Origin: Pseudomonas sp. UBA5706
Lineage (GTDB): Bacteria; Pseudomonadota; Gammaproteobacteria; Pseudomonadales; Pseudomonadaceae
Direction of reading: 5' to 3'
DNA: 64,000 bases
Assembly: GCF_002419965.1 (NCBI RefSeq)
Contig: NZ_DIHC01000011.1
Location: 186,491 to 250,490, forward strand
Shown here: piece after piece, positions 17,859 to 26,693 of the stretch
Layout: each line of letters starts with the position of its first letter
Position numbering within the stretch: the first letter of the stretch is position 1
The notes under the pieces: generated by a model
What the model was told of the DNA's origin: nothing
The model's database searches: none
The model's input: the letters and a program-made list of their open reading frames with translations, nothing else
Position numbers and translations under genes: made by a program

Positions 17859-18125
17859 ATGCTGGTTCAATTGTTTCAATGGATTAAACGCCTTTCGACG
17901 GGCACCCCTGCCGAAAGCGAAGACAGCTATTCGCAATCGTTCTCCGACGACGAAACCGACGTAGGCCGCTGGACCTTCATGTCCGTATTCATCGTCTTTA
18001 CCCTGAGCCTGTACATCGTGGCCGGCCTTGGCTACTACGCTAAAGTCCATGTCTGGGATGGCATGAGCGAAGCGCAGAAGCAAGCAGTCGCCAAAGCCAT
18101 GGTCGTCGACACTCAGTATCTTTGA
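17859..18125 (+). CDS. Small single-span membrane protein
   Basis: An 88-residue protein with an acidic, Ser-rich N-terminal third (ESEDSYSQSFSDDETDVG) and one membrane segment (about residues 43-64; FMSVFIVFTLSLYIVAGLGY), followed by a short basic-acidic tail. The ATG at 17859 has TGAGG 8 bases upstream; an ATG six bases earlier is too close to it. It converges with a glutaredoxin-like gene. I do not recognise the family. Confidence 0.7.
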   Translation: MLVQLFQWIKRLSTGTPAESEDSYSQSFSDDETDVGRWTFMSVFIVFTLSLYIVAGLGYYAKVHVWDGMSEAQKQAVAKAMVVDTQYL

Positions 18126-18165
18126 GACGGGCGTTCTGCGCCGCGCCGCGGCCCAGTCGCGCCCC

Positions 18166-18417
18166 CTAGCTTTTGACCTGATCGCGCAAAAAGCACACCA
18201 CCTGCCTGGTGTCGAACGGCCAGTCCAGTTCGGCGCCGGTATCGGTGCGGCGCAGCACTGGAATGCGCAAGCCGTAGAGGTCATTCATGACGTGGCTATC
18301 GGCGATGTCCACCAATTCGACCAGCAAGCCATGCTCCACCAGAGGCATCAACTCGGCCTCGGCGACCTCGCATAAATAACAGCCCAATGTTCCGAACAGC
18401 TGGCATTCCGGCGGCAT
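18166..18417 (-). CDS. Glutaredoxin-like (DUF836) protein
   Basis: An 83-residue thioredoxin-fold protein with a CYLC redox motif near the N-terminus (FGTLGCYLCEVAEAEL) and the cis-Pro segment YGLRIPVLRR. This fits the DUF836/YbaP-type glutaredoxin family, small cytoplasmic thiol-disulfide proteins of unclear target. An AGGAC sequence precedes the ATG at 18417. It is transcribed in the same direction as the acyltransferase gene downstream on that strand's 5' side but separated by about 45 bases; they may share a transcript. Confidence 0.82.
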   Translation of the reverse strand: MPPECQLFGTLGCYLCEVAEAELMPLVEHGLLVELVDIADSHVMNDLYGLRIPVLRRTDTGAELDWPFDTRQVVCFLRDQVKS

Positions 18418-18462
18418 GTCCTGTCCCTCTGCGTGCAGGATTTCAGAAGCTGGATGGCCAGT

Positions 18463-19548
18463 TTAGGCCCGCCCTGAAATACCGTCGAGGTGCATATGCC
18501 GTCTGGAAAAAGCGTTGGCCCGGTCCAGCACTGGCTTCTCGAACCAACGATACCCCACCCACCCGTAGCACAATACCGCGGCCACCATCAGTGCCGCGAA
18601 CAGTGCGTTGTCCAGCAGGCTGTTCGGCCAGTTACCGAACATTTGCCAGAAACGTCCGACTACGCCTAACACCAGCAAATGAGACAGGTACAGGGTGTAG
18701 GACATATCACCCACCGCCACCAGCCACCCAGGCACCTTTATAAGCCGACGTCGCTCCAGCAGGGCCAGAGCGAATATCAGCGTGCCAAACACCGCGCCCA
18801 CCGAAAGCATGCGCAACATGCCTTGATCGTCGAACAGCCGGTAATAGCCGATCAATCCTACGCCCGGCAGCAGCGCGGCAAACAAAGCCACAGCAACCGC
18901 CGAGGTCGGAATACGGCCGCTATACCGACCGTAGAAAAGCAGCGCCAGGGCAACGCCGAGGATGAACTCCAGCGCATACGGATGCAGGACGATCTTCAGC
19001 GCGGGACTATGGTCCTGCCAGTTCTCAAAGCTGTTGAATAACACCAGAATCAGCGCCCAACCCGCGAGAAACGCCGGTAACCAACGCTCGCGAAAAAACA
19101 TCAGCCCGGTAAACACAAGGTAGAACCACAACTCGAACAGCAGCGACCAGGCAACCATCACCAGCAGCACGCGATCATTGGGCAGCAGCAGGAAAGACAT
19201 CAGCAGGTTGGACGACCCGTGACTGCTGTTGACCAGCGTCGGTTGTACCAGCACCACCGCCAGGGTGATGAAGTAATACAGCCAGTAAGTAGGGTAGATC
19301 CGCGCAAGGCGATTGAATATAAAGCGCCGGCACTCGGCGATGTTCTGAAAGCGCCCACGGCTGACGATCACCATCACGAAACCACTGATGACAAAGAACA
19401 GATCGACGCCCAGCTGAAAGAAATCCAGCCACGGCGGCAGGAGAATGTCGCCGCCGGCGTACTTATGCTCCACGGCGGTCATGTGAAACAGGACCACGCC
19501 CAATACCGCCAAGCCCCTCAAGCCCTGAAGGGCATACAAACGCTCCAT
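18463..19548 (-). CDS. Acyltransferase 3 (OafA/NodX)-family membrane acyltransferase
   Basis: A 361-residue inner-membrane protein with about ten membrane segments, of the acyltransferase-3 family that O-acetylates or acylates LPS O-antigen, exopolysaccharide or other glycans. The family opening is clear: LYALQGLRGLAVLGVVLFHM has the essential Arg-His pair, and LGVDLFFVISGFVMV follows near residue 50. TAGGAGCGATCG gives a strong ribosome binding site for the ATG at 19548. No glycan gene cluster is beside it, so the acceptor is unknown. Confidence 0.9.
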   Translation of the reverse strand: MERLYALQGLRGLAVLGVVLFHMTAVEHKYAGGDILLPPWLDFFQLGVDLFFVISGFVMVIVSRGRFQNIAECRRFIFNRLARIYPTYWLYYFITLAVVLVQPTLVNSSHGSSNLLMSFLLLPNDRVLLVMVAWSLLFELWFYLVFTGLMFFRERWLPAFLAGWALILVLFNSFENWQDHSPALKIVLHPYALEFILGVALALLFYGRYSGRIPTSAVAVALFAALLPGVGLIGYYRLFDDQGMLRMLSVGAVFGTLIFALALLERRRLIKVPGWLVAVGDMSYTLYLSHLLVLGVVGRFWQMFGNWPNSLLDNALFAALMVAAVLCYGWVGYRWFEKPVLDRANAFSRRHMHLDGISGRA

Positions 19549-19668
19549 CGATCGCTCCTACAACAGACGCAACCCAGCGGGTGCGGCAAATCAGGAATGT
19601 CGAGAGGGATGCAACCGGCCATGCCCGCCCTCTCGGGGCTAAGCATAGCCAAGCGCTCACGTCGTGCA

Positions 19669-20877
19669 TTAGTCGTGACTGACAGCCCCGATCTTGTGAA
19701 TCGACAGGTCGGCGCCGTAGTACTCCTGCTCCTGACTGAGCCGCAGCCCCAGGCACAGCTTGATCCCGCCATACACCGCGAAGCCCCCTACCAGCGCGAC
19801 CAGGACCCCCAGTGCAGTGCCGATCAACTGGCTCACCAGGCTGACGCCGCCGATGCCGCCCCATGCACTCTGGCCGAAGATGCCACAGGCAACGCCGCCC
19901 CAAACGCCGCACAAACCGTGAAGTGGCCAGACGCCCAGCACGTCGTCGATCTTCCAGCGTACCTGGGCGGCAGTGAAACACCAGACAAACAGTGCACCGG
20001 CGACGATCCCGGTGGCGAGCGCGCCCACCGGGTGCATCAGGTCCGAGCCGGCACACACCGCCACCAAGCCAGCCAGGGGACCGTTGTGCAGGAAGCCCGG
20101 GTCGTTGCGACCGACGAGCAGCGCCGCGACCGTGCCTCCCACCATGGCCATCAGAGAATTGACCGCGACCAGTCCACTGACGCCATCCAGGGTCTGTGCA
20201 CTCATGACGTTGAAGCCGAACCAGCCGACGATGAGAATCCATGAGCCCAATGCCAGGAACGGTATGCTCGATGGCGGATACGCCACCAGCTTGCCCTCTC
20301 GATACCGACCATTGCGGGCACCGAGCAGCGTCACCGCCGCCAGCGCCAGCCAGCCGCCCATGGCATGCACCACCACCGAGCCTGCGAAGTCATGGAAGCT
20401 GGCGCCGAAGGTCTTTTGCAACCATGCCTGTAAACCCAGGTTGCCGTTCCATACCATCCCTTCGAAAAACGGATAAACGAATGCCACGATCAGCACCGTC
20501 GCGCACAACTGCGGCGCGAAGCGCGCGCGCTCGGCGATACCACCGGAGATGATTGCAGGAATGGCCGCAGCGAAGGTCAGCAGAAAGAAGAACTTCACCA
20601 GCCCGTAGCCGTGATCGGTCGCCAGCACGCCGGCCGGTTGCAGGAAGGTCACGCCATAGGAAATCCAATAACCGACGAAAAAGTAAGCCAGGGTGGACAC
20701 CGCAAAGTCACTGAGGATTTTCGATAACGCGTTGACCTGGTTTTTCTGCCGGACAGTGCCGACCTCCAGAAAGGCAAAACCGGCATGCATGGCCAGGACC
20801 ATGACCGCGCCGATCAGAATGAACAGGGTATTAGAGCTGTGGAGGAGGGTTTCCACCGCACTTTGCACATTTTCCAT
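19669..20877 (-). CDS. amt: Ammonium transporter (Amt)
   Basis: A 402-residue Amt/MEP/Rh channel with eleven membrane segments. Family motifs are present in order: MVLAMHAGFAFLEVGTVRQK, FFLLTFAAAIPAIISGGIAE, DFAGSVVVHAMGGWLALAAV (first pore His) and HGLCGVWGGVACGIFGQ (second His region). It admits ammonium under nitrogen limitation. The ATG at 20877 opens the mature protein; upstream in-frame codons add nothing recognisable. Usually a glnK gene lies just before amt; here none is present within the upstream 350 bases, so its PII partner must be elsewhere. Confidence 0.92.
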   Translation of the reverse strand: MENVQSAVETLLHSSNTLFILIGAVMVLAMHAGFAFLEVGTVRQKNQVNALSKILSDFAVSTLAYFFVGYWISYGVTFLQPAGVLATDHGYGLVKFFFLLTFAAAIPAIISGGIAERARFAPQLCATVLIVAFVYPFFEGMVWNGNLGLQAWLQKTFGASFHDFAGSVVVHAMGGWLALAAVTLLGARNGRYREGKLVAYPPSSIPFLALGSWILIVGWFGFNVMSAQTLDGVSGLVAVNSLMAMVGGTVAALLVGRNDPGFLHNGPLAGLVAVCAGSDLMHPVGALATGIVAGALFVWCFTAAQVRWKIDDVLGVWPLHGLCGVWGGVACGIFGQSAWGGIGGVSLVSQLIGTALGVLVALVGGFAVYGGIKLCLGLRLSQEQEYYGADLSIHKIGAVSHD

Positions 20878-21229
20878 GGGGGGCAGGCCTGCAAATAACG
20901 AAAGCACCAAGGCTGAACAACGTTCTTCTCCCACGGCAGGAACGACACCATATTGGTGCAGATCAGCGGGGCATGACCCGATTTGGCGCATGCCTGGAGG
21001 CGAAAAAATTGAACGCCGAGGCGTTTTTCTCGGTTTTTTGGTTTTTGATCAGTGTCTCGGCAATTCGCTGACACAAACGCTCCGTCGTGGAGCGCTCCGC
21101 CTCCCTGGCGCACCGGCAAGAAGCAAGAGCTATACCACCCGGCACATGGCAAGTTGAAGGAATTGGAATGAACCTTCACGAATGGGCCATACTCGAAAGC
21201 CCATATTGCCCCCTTACTCGGAGAACACC
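20878..21229. other. Divergent promoter region between amt and the YqjD-like operon
   Basis: About 350 bases without a supported gene. An A/T-run-rich stretch at 21000-21055 with a small hairpin (GCCGAGGC / CTCGG) lies upstream of amt. I looked for a sigma-54 type site (GG-N10-GC) upstream of amt and did not find a convincing one. Confidence 0.5.
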
Positions 21230-21544
21230 ATGGCTCGCCCAACCGCAGAGAAAGCCCAGGAAGTCTTGATGTCGGACTTCCAGACACTGGTTGCAGACAC
21301 GGAAAAATTGCTCGCACATACAGCCTCTCTCGCTGGCGAACAGGCCGACGAACTGCGCGACCAGATCAATGAAAGCCTGCTGCGTGCCCGCGAAACCCTA
21401 TCAGTGGCCCAAGCCGCCTTGCGCGAACGCAGCCAGGAAGCGGTCGTTGCGACCGAAGAATATGTGCAGGCCAATCCGTGGCAATCGGTCGGCATCGCGG
21501 CAGGAGCCGGCTTCCTGCTCGGTCTGCTGGCTACCAGGCGCTGA
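21230..21544 (+). CDS. DUF883 (ElaB/YqjD-like) membrane-anchored protein
   Basis: A 104-residue protein of the ElaB/YqjD/DUF883 family: a long amphipathic helix or coiled coil (about residues 10-80; ADELRDQINESLLRARETL), then the conserved NPWQSVGIAAGAGFLLGLL C-terminal membrane anchor and a terminal RR. Relatives in E. coli sit at the inner membrane and bind ribosomes in stationary phase. GGAGAACACC precedes the ATG. It begins a three-gene operon with the two genes that follow, matching yqjD-yqjE-yqjK of enterobacteria. Confidence 0.9.
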   Translation: MARPTAEKAQEVLMSDFQTLVADTEKLLAHTASLAGEQADELRDQINESLLRARETLSVAQAALRERSQEAVVATEEYVQANPWQSVGIAAGAGFLLGLLATRR

Positions 21545-21549
21545 TTGCT

Positions 21550-21936
21550 ATGACACCAGGGACAGGTCCAATCGAGACCGAAAATACTTCGTCGCCCCGC
21601 CGCCTTGGCGCAGCTTTTCTAGGCCTGCTGCACAGTCATGTCGAGTTGTTCGGCATCGAGTTGCAGGAACAGAAAGCGCGCACTGTCAGCCTGCTGCTGT
21701 TCGCAGGCCTGGCACTGGTGTTCGCCTTGCTGCTGCTGATCGGGCTGTCGGCGCTGCTGCTGATTCTGGTGTGGGACAGTTATCGCCTGTACGGCATCAT
21801 CGGTCTTTGCGCGTTTTATACCCTCGCCGCGCTGTTCTGCGCCATGCGCCTGAAGGCCGCGATCTTCGATGAATCCTCGCCATTTCACTCCACCCTGGAA
21901 GAACTGGCCAATGACCGCGAGCGACTGATGCCATGA
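21550..21936 (+). CDS. Phage-holin-superfamily (YqjE-like) membrane protein
   Basis: A 128-residue protein with two long membrane segments (about residues 47-72 and 77-100; SLLLFAGLALVFALLLLIGL) between charged ends. The pattern and the position directly after the DUF883 gene (5 bases) match the YqjE / putative actinobacterial holin-X superfamily. It is not a phage lysis gene by context. Its stop overlaps the start of the next gene (ATGA), indicating translational coupling. Confidence 0.82.
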   Translation: MTPGTGPIETENTSSPRRLGAAFLGLLHSHVELFGIELQEQKARTVSLLLFAGLALVFALLLLIGLSALLLILVWDSYRLYGIIGLCAFYTLAALFCAMRLKAAIFDESSPFHSTLEELANDRERLMP

Positions 21937-22274
21937 GTACGCCTGATTCGCCCCAGACGCATAATCGTCGGGAACTGCGCAAGGCGCTGATACGCCTGCG
22001 TATGGAAATGCATCGCCAGGAAATTCGCCACGAGTCGACGCAACTGATGCGCCCTCTGCATCGAATGCGCGGCATGGCCCATGACCTGCCCGGCTCGCTG
22101 GGCATCAAGCATGCTCCACTGTGGGGCGTCGGTGCGGTGTCACTGCTGGGCTTTCTTACCGGCAAAGGCGCGCGCAGCAAACGTACCGGCAGTGTGACGC
22201 GCTTGGTCAAGCTCAGCGCCAGCGTTATGCCCATCATTAGGCTTATTATTCAGAGTTCCGGTCGCCGCCGCTGA
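21933..22274 (+). CDS. YqjK-like small protein of the DUF883 operon
   Basis: A 113-residue basic protein with a charged N-terminal helical part (RRELRKALIRLRMEMHRQEI) and two weakly hydrophobic stretches (APLWGVGAVSLLGFLTG and VMPIIRLIIQS). Its place, third after DUF883 and YqjE-like genes with a 4-base overlap, and its basic helical character fit YqjK. Function is unknown. A strong hairpin 39 bases after the stop probably ends the operon. Confidence 0.7.
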   Translation: MSTPDSPQTHNRRELRKALIRLRMEMHRQEIRHESTQLMRPLHRMRGMAHDLPGSLGIKHAPLWGVGAVSLLGFLTGKGARSKRTGSVTRLVKLSASVMPIIRLIIQSSGRRR

Positions 22275-22312
22275 GCCGGCCATTTGGCTGCATTCTTGCA
22301 AATAAACCCTAG

Positions 22313-22355
22313 GCCGCACCGTCGCACCACGACTTACGTGGGGCGACGGTGCGGC
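22313..22355 (+). terminator. Strong GC-rich hairpin after the YqjDEK-like operon
   Basis: A perfect 13-bp stem (GCCGCACCGTCGC at 22313-22325 with GCGACGGTGCGGC at 22343-22355). There is no T run, so it could end transcription inefficiently or protect the 3' end. Confidence 0.5.
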
Positions 22356-22410
22356 ATTCGTTTAAACGATCAAGCCAACGGCCGCCGCCACCCACCACAA
22401 AGGACACCCT

Positions 22411-23574
22411 GTGATCGATGGGCAACCGCTCGCTTGCTTTCAGCCGTTCATCGATACCGCCACCGGCCGTATTGCGGGAGTAGAAGCACTGGGGCGCCTG
22501 CGTCAGGAAGACGGCCGCCTGTTATCAGTAGGCCCGCTGTTCGCCGATCCTAGAAGACCAGCGGTGGAGCTGCGTCGCCTGGATAGACTGATTCGAGGCA
22601 ATGCGCTGAGTCGTTTGCATCAGGTGCCGGATGATTGGTTCCTGAGTCTGAACATCTCGCCACGCTGGATCAGTCGCGTGCGCCCCGAACAGCCCCTGCC
22701 CAGTCTCAAGCAACTGCAGCAACACGGGATTGCCCCGCAACGAATCGTCTTCGAGATCACCGAACTGGGTGGCGACAGCCAGCGAATGAGTGAGGTCGTG
22801 GCGCGCTATCGCCAGGCAGGCGCGCGCATTGCCATTGACGACTTCGGCGCCGGCTACTCGCAGCTCGACCGGGTACTGGCGTTGCAGCCGGACATCCTCA
22901 AGCTCGACATGCGCCTGTTCCAGGCCGCCGCCCGTGGCGGGCCCAGCAGCGACGTGGTCAAGGCGCTGGCGCAGATGGCCGAAAAGACCGGTTGCTGGAT
23001 CATTGCCGAAGGGGTGGAGACTGAGGCAGAACTGAGTTTTGCGCTTGAATGCGGCTCTCGCTACGTTCAGGGTTTTCTGTTTGCTCAGGCAGAGGAACAT
23101 TTCTTCCGCGCCGACGCTTTTGTCGATCGTTTCGCCGAATTGCGCGACCGCTACGTGATGCAAAAAGTAGTAGACCGCGAGCGCTGGATGCACCTGCGCA
23201 AACAGCTCAGCCAGCTTATGCAGCAGCTCCAGGTCTGGGCGCAGAACCACGCGTCGCTGGAGCAGCTGCCCGATGTGCAGGCCTACCCCTGGCTGTTGCG
23301 CTTTTACCAGTGCGACCGACACGGCACGCAACTCACACCCAACCTGGAGCTGAGTGACGGGACGTGGATCGCCGATGCCCGCTACATGGGCCACAACTGG
23401 TCCTGGCGTCCGTACTTCTACCACCTGCTTGCCGAAGGCTGGCACGAGCGCCGCCTGACCCTGTCCAACACCTACCGCGATGCGACAAGCAACCAGTATT
23501 GCCTGACCGCCGGACAATTCTTCGATGACGGCCAGCGCCTTCTGCTGATTGACGTCGACGCCGTAGGCTTCTGA
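22411..23574 (+). CDS. EAL-domain c-di-GMP phosphodiesterase with YkuI_C-like C-terminus
   Basis: A 387-residue protein. Residues about 1-245 are an EAL domain with the metal and substrate residues in place: EAL in GVEALGRLR, Asn in LNISP, Glu in FEITELGG, the DDFGAGYSQL loop, Lys in LKLDMRLF and Glu in AEGVETEAE. It is therefore probably an active c-di-GMP phosphodiesterase. Residues about 255-387 start with a helix and continue as a Cache-like sensor (YPWLLRFYQCDRHGTQLTPN, GHNWSWRPYFYHLL, LSNTYRDATSNQYCLTAG) as in Bacillus YkuI. There is no membrane segment, so it senses a cytoplasmic ligand. The start is GTG with AAAGGA upstream. Confidence 0.88.
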   Translation: MIDGQPLACFQPFIDTATGRIAGVEALGRLRQEDGRLLSVGPLFADPRRPAVELRRLDRLIRGNALSRLHQVPDDWFLSLNISPRWISRVRPEQPLPSLKQLQQHGIAPQRIVFEITELGGDSQRMSEVVARYRQAGARIAIDDFGAGYSQLDRVLALQPDILKLDMRLFQAAARGGPSSDVVKALAQMAEKTGCWIIAEGVETEAELSFALECGSRYVQGFLFAQAEEHFFRADAFVDRFAELRDRYVMQKVVDRERWMHLRKQLSQLMQQLQVWAQNHASLEQLPDVQAYPWLLRFYQCDRHGTQLTPNLELSDGTWIADARYMGHNWSWRPYFYHLLAEGWHERRLTLSNTYRDATSNQYCLTAGQFFDDGQRLLLIDVDAVGF

Positions 23575-23658
23575 ACGTCCGTTGTCGCTATGTTCTGCTT
23601 GCAGCCTATCGAACGAACCGGGAAGCTAGGCCGTTAATTACCCGATGGAGTACCGGCC

Positions 23659-24993
23659 TTGGATTGGCAGACCCTGCTCACCCGCGAGCGCCTCGGCAAG
23701 ACCTTGCACAGCCCTGAAGAACTGGGGCGCAGTCCGTTCCACAAGGACCACGACCGCATTATCTTCTCCGGCGCCTTCCGCCGCCTGGGACGCAAGACCC
23801 AGGTCCACCCGGTGACCAGCAACGATCATATCCACACGCGCCTGACCCACTCGCTGGAAGTCAGCTGCGTCGGTCGCTCACTGGGCATGCGCGTTGGTGA
23901 AACCCTGCGCGGCGCCCTGCCCGACTGGTGCGATCCGAGCGACCTGGGCATGGTCGTACAATCGGCGTGTCTGGCCCATGACATCGGCAACCCGCCCTTC
24001 GGCCATTCGGGTGAGGACGCCATCCGCAACTGGTTCAAACAGGCGGCAGGACGCGGCTGGCTGGATGCAATGAGCGACGTCGAGCGCGACGACTTCCTCA
24101 ACTTCGAAGGCAACGCCCAAGGCTTCCGCGTGCTCACTCAACTGGAATATCACCAGTTCGAAGGCGGAACCCGCCTGACCTACGCTACGCTGGGCACCTA
24201 CCTTAAGTACCCGTGGACCGCGCGCCACGCCGACTCATTGGGCTACAAGAAACACAAGTTCGGCTGCTATCAGAGCGAGCTGCCGATCCTTGAGCAGATC
24301 GCCAGCAAACTGGGCCTGCCGCAGCTTGAAGAGCAGCGCTGGGCGCGGCATCCGTTGGTGTATCTGATGGAGGCAGCCGACGATATCTGCTACGCGCTGA
24401 TCGACCTCGAAGACGGGCTTGAAATGGAGTTGCTCAGCTATCCGGAAGTCGAATCCCTGCTGCTTGGACTGGTGGGCGATGACCTGCCGGAGACCTACCG
24501 TCAACTCGGGCCCGACGACTCGCGCCGACGCAAACTGGCGATCCTGCGCGGCAAGGCCATCGAGCACCTGACCAATGCCGCCGCCCGCGCTTTCGTCGAG
24601 CAGCAGGACGCTCTGCTCGCCGGGACGCTGCAGGGCGATCTGGTGGAACACATGCATGGCCCCGCCAAACGCTGCGTGCTCAATGCCAAGGACATGGCGC
24701 GCAAGAAAATTTTTCAGGACAAACGCAAGACGCTGCATGAAATCGGCGCCTACACCACCCTGGAAATCCTCCTCAACGCGTTCTGCGGCGCCTCGCTGGA
24801 GCAATACGGCGGCCTTACACCGTCGTTCAAAAGCCGACGCATTCTCGATCTGCTGGGCAACAACGCACCTGACCCGAAATGGCCATTGCACACGTCATTT
24901 CTACGGGTTATCGACTTCATCGCCGGCATGACTGACAGCTACGCCACCGAGATGGCCCGGGAAATGACCGGTCGTTCCAGTCCACTCCAGTAA
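23659..24993 (+). CDS. dgt: Deoxyguanosinetriphosphate triphosphohydrolase
   Basis: A 444-residue HD-domain dNTP triphosphohydrolase that splits dGTP into deoxyguanosine and triphosphate. The signature is complete: RRLGRKTQV, RLTHSLEVSCVGRSLG, then CLAHDIGNPPFGHSGEDAI with the HD pair, and a late Asp in MEAADDICYALIDLEDG. The start is TTG with GGAG 8 bases upstream; no ATG exists before the conserved region, so TTG is well supported. It follows the EAL gene by 84 bases. A terminator at 25019-25055 ends the unit. Confidence 0.93.
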   Translation: MDWQTLLTRERLGKTLHSPEELGRSPFHKDHDRIIFSGAFRRLGRKTQVHPVTSNDHIHTRLTHSLEVSCVGRSLGMRVGETLRGALPDWCDPSDLGMVVQSACLAHDIGNPPFGHSGEDAIRNWFKQAAGRGWLDAMSDVERDDFLNFEGNAQGFRVLTQLEYHQFEGGTRLTYATLGTYLKYPWTARHADSLGYKKHKFGCYQSELPILEQIASKLGLPQLEEQRWARHPLVYLMEAADDICYALIDLEDGLEMELLSYPEVESLLLGLVGDDLPETYRQLGPDDSRRRKLAILRGKAIEHLTNAAARAFVEQQDALLAGTLQGDLVEHMHGPAKRCVLNAKDMARKKIFQDKRKTLHEIGAYTTLEILLNAFCGASLEQYGGLTPSFKSRRILDLLGNNAPDPKWPLHTSFLRVIDFIAGMTDSYATEMAREMTGRSSPLQ

Positions 24994-25018
24994 ACCGACG
25001 CCTGCAGCACGACCGCCG

Positions 25019-25055
25019 AAAGCCCGAAATCCTAGAGGAGATCGGGCTTTTCTTT
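25019..25055 (+). terminator. Rho-independent terminator after dgt
   Basis: A 9-bp stem (AAAGCCCGA / TCGGGCTTT) with a loop of about 14 bases is followed by TTCTTTT, 25 bases beyond the dgt stop codon. Confidence 0.8.
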
Positions 25056-25279
25056 TAACGTAAAAACGAAAAGAAAACTAAATCTTCGGAAACGTCCTAC
25101 ACGTACGCGGGAATCATCCTATCGCCGCTCTTACACCTCTGCCGAATAATCCGCCAGCCCGTGAACGCTGGCGGCTCGATCCATACCTGCCGAAGCCCTC
25201 CTCCACCCAGGCCCGCTTCGTGCACCGCACACCACGCCCGGGGCTCGATCAGAGTCCATTGCTTCGTCAGGAACGCCCG

Positions 25280-25678
25280 ATGCCCAAACACAACTTTCGA
25301 ATTCTGCTTGTCGAGGATCATCCGTTTCAGCTTATTTCTCTGCAAATCCTGCTTAATAACAACGGTTTGTATCGGGTAACACCCGCGCTGAATGCCCGTG
25401 AAGCCCTCGCAGCGCTTGAACGCAGCCCCGCGCCCTACGACCTGCTGCTATGCGACCAGCGCCTGCCCGATATCAGCGGCATCGAGTTGATCGACAGCGC
25501 TGCCCGACGGGGCCTGATCCGTTATGCCGTGCTCCTCAGCGGCCTTGAAGCGTCGCAGCTGCTGGACCTCGAATGCGAAGCGATCAAAAACGGCCTTCCA
25601 TTACTCGGCTGCTTGATCAAGCCGTTGAACACCATCGAACTTTTACGACTTGTTTCATCCGCACCGGGTGACCGCTGA
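25280..25678 (+). CDS. Stand-alone response regulator receiver protein
   Basis: A 132-residue protein that is one CheY-like receiver domain: acidic pair in LLVEDHPFQ, phospho-acceptor Asp in LLLCDQRLPDISGIEL (about residue 59) and Lys in LIKPLNTIEL. There is no output domain. CAGGAA precedes the ATG. It lies directly upstream of a NarL-type regulator and a BvgS/EvgS-like hybrid kinase, resembling the Roc systems of P. aeruginosa in which the third protein is a receiver-EAL fusion. Here the EAL part is absent. It may act as a phosphate sink or partner for the kinase. Confidence 0.85.
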   Translation: MPKHNFRILLVEDHPFQLISLQILLNNNGLYRVTPALNAREALAALERSPAPYDLLLCDQRLPDISGIELIDSAARRGLIRYAVLLSGLEASQLLDLECEAIKNGLPLLGCLIKPLNTIELLRLVSSAPGDR

Positions 25679-26061
25679 CGCTGCTTAGGCGTCTTACTGA
25701 CACTTATCCAATTGCCCATTTAATAATGAGCTGCTTTTCCAGGCATTCATATTGCTCCCTTATTTGGGCAGTGGACACCGTTTCAAAAATATAACAGGTT
25801 GATTGGTGTAGCCGGAGCCTGACCTCAATGTAGGATCATTCCGATTCGAAATAAACACTCGTTTTCTGATAACTTTTCGCGTATCAGCAAGCTTTGCATT
25901 CTTTAAACAATTTCAAGACGACTGGCTATTGACGTACGGTAAGGCGCTAAATTTTGTAGGAACTTTCCTATATATAGCCGTGGGCCCTTTCTATTCATGC
26001 GCGCCTTCCAGCATCTGGGATAAGGTGCGCGCTTTCTTCTCTGCCCGTTATGGACTGAATT
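25679..26061. other. A+T-rich gap before the NarL-type regulator
   Basis: About 380 bases, clearly richer in A+T than its surroundings, with no supported gene and no remnant of an EAL domain. It probably holds the promoter of the regulator-kinase operon. A small hairpin (GACGC / GCGTC at 25677-25692) follows the receiver gene. Confidence 0.5.
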
Positions 26062-26685
26062 ATGAACACAGTTTTTATCATCGATGATCATCCTGTCATT
26101 CGCCTTGCCATCCGGATGCTGCTGGAGAACGAAAATTATGAGATCGTCGGCGAAACCGACAACGGCGTAGACGCCATGCAAATGGTACGTGAATGCATGC
26201 CGGACCTGATCATCCTGGACATCAGCATTCCTAAACTGGACGGCCTGGAGGTGCTCGCGCGATTCAATGCAATGAACCTTCCGGCGAAGATTTTGGTATT
26301 GACTGCACAAGCGCCCAGCTTATTTGCAATACGCTGCATGCAATCGGGTGCTGCCGGGTATGTGTGCAAGCAAGAAGACCTCAGCGAACTTGTCAGTTCG
26401 GTTAAAGCCGTACTATCCGGCTACAATTATTTCCCAAGCCAGGCACTCGGTGTATCGGCCAGCGATGGCGACCCTAACGAACTGGAACGTTTCAAACTGG
26501 TCAATGATCGCGAATTGATGGTCCTGCAGTTATTTGCGCAAGGGCGAACAAACAAGGAGATCGCCAAGGGCATGTTTCTCAGCAACAAGACAGTGAGCAC
26601 TTACAAAACCCGCTTGATGCAAAAACTCAAAGCCAAGACTCTGGTAGAACTTATCGAGATGGCAAAACGCAATTCCCTAGTGTGA
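26062..26685 (+). CDS. NarL/BvgA-family response regulator
   Basis: A 207-residue two-domain regulator. The receiver (residues 1-120) has VFIIDDHPVIR, phospho-Asp in LIILDISIPKLDGLEV (about residue 54) and Lys in GYVCKQEDL. The LuxR-type helix-turn-helix lies at about 140-200 (LFAQGRTNKEIAKGMFLSNK, TVSTYKTRLMQKLKAKTL). It matches BvgA/EvgA/RocA-type regulators. Its stop overlaps or closely precedes the kinase gene, which should phosphorylate it through its HPt domain. Targets of such systems include fimbriae, biofilm or virulence genes; none is adjacent here. Confidence 0.92.
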   Translation: MNTVFIIDDHPVIRLAIRMLLENENYEIVGETDNGVDAMQMVRECMPDLIILDISIPKLDGLEVLARFNAMNLPAKILVLTAQAPSLFAIRCMQSGAAGYVCKQEDLSELVSSVKAVLSGYNYFPSQALGVSASDGDPNELERFKLVNDRELMVLQLFAQGRTNKEIAKGMFLSNKTVSTYKTRLMQKLKAKTLVELIEMAKRNSLV

Positions 26686-26693
26686 GAGATAGG

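Noticed and set aside
19219..20244. 341-codon rightward open frame
   Set aside because: It crosses the acyltransferase and ammonium transporter genes on the other strand and has Gln/His-rich sequence typical of an antisense frame.
21550..21936. Phage holin as evidence of prophage
   Set aside because: The gene is part of the YqjD/E/K-like operon and no other phage gene is near.
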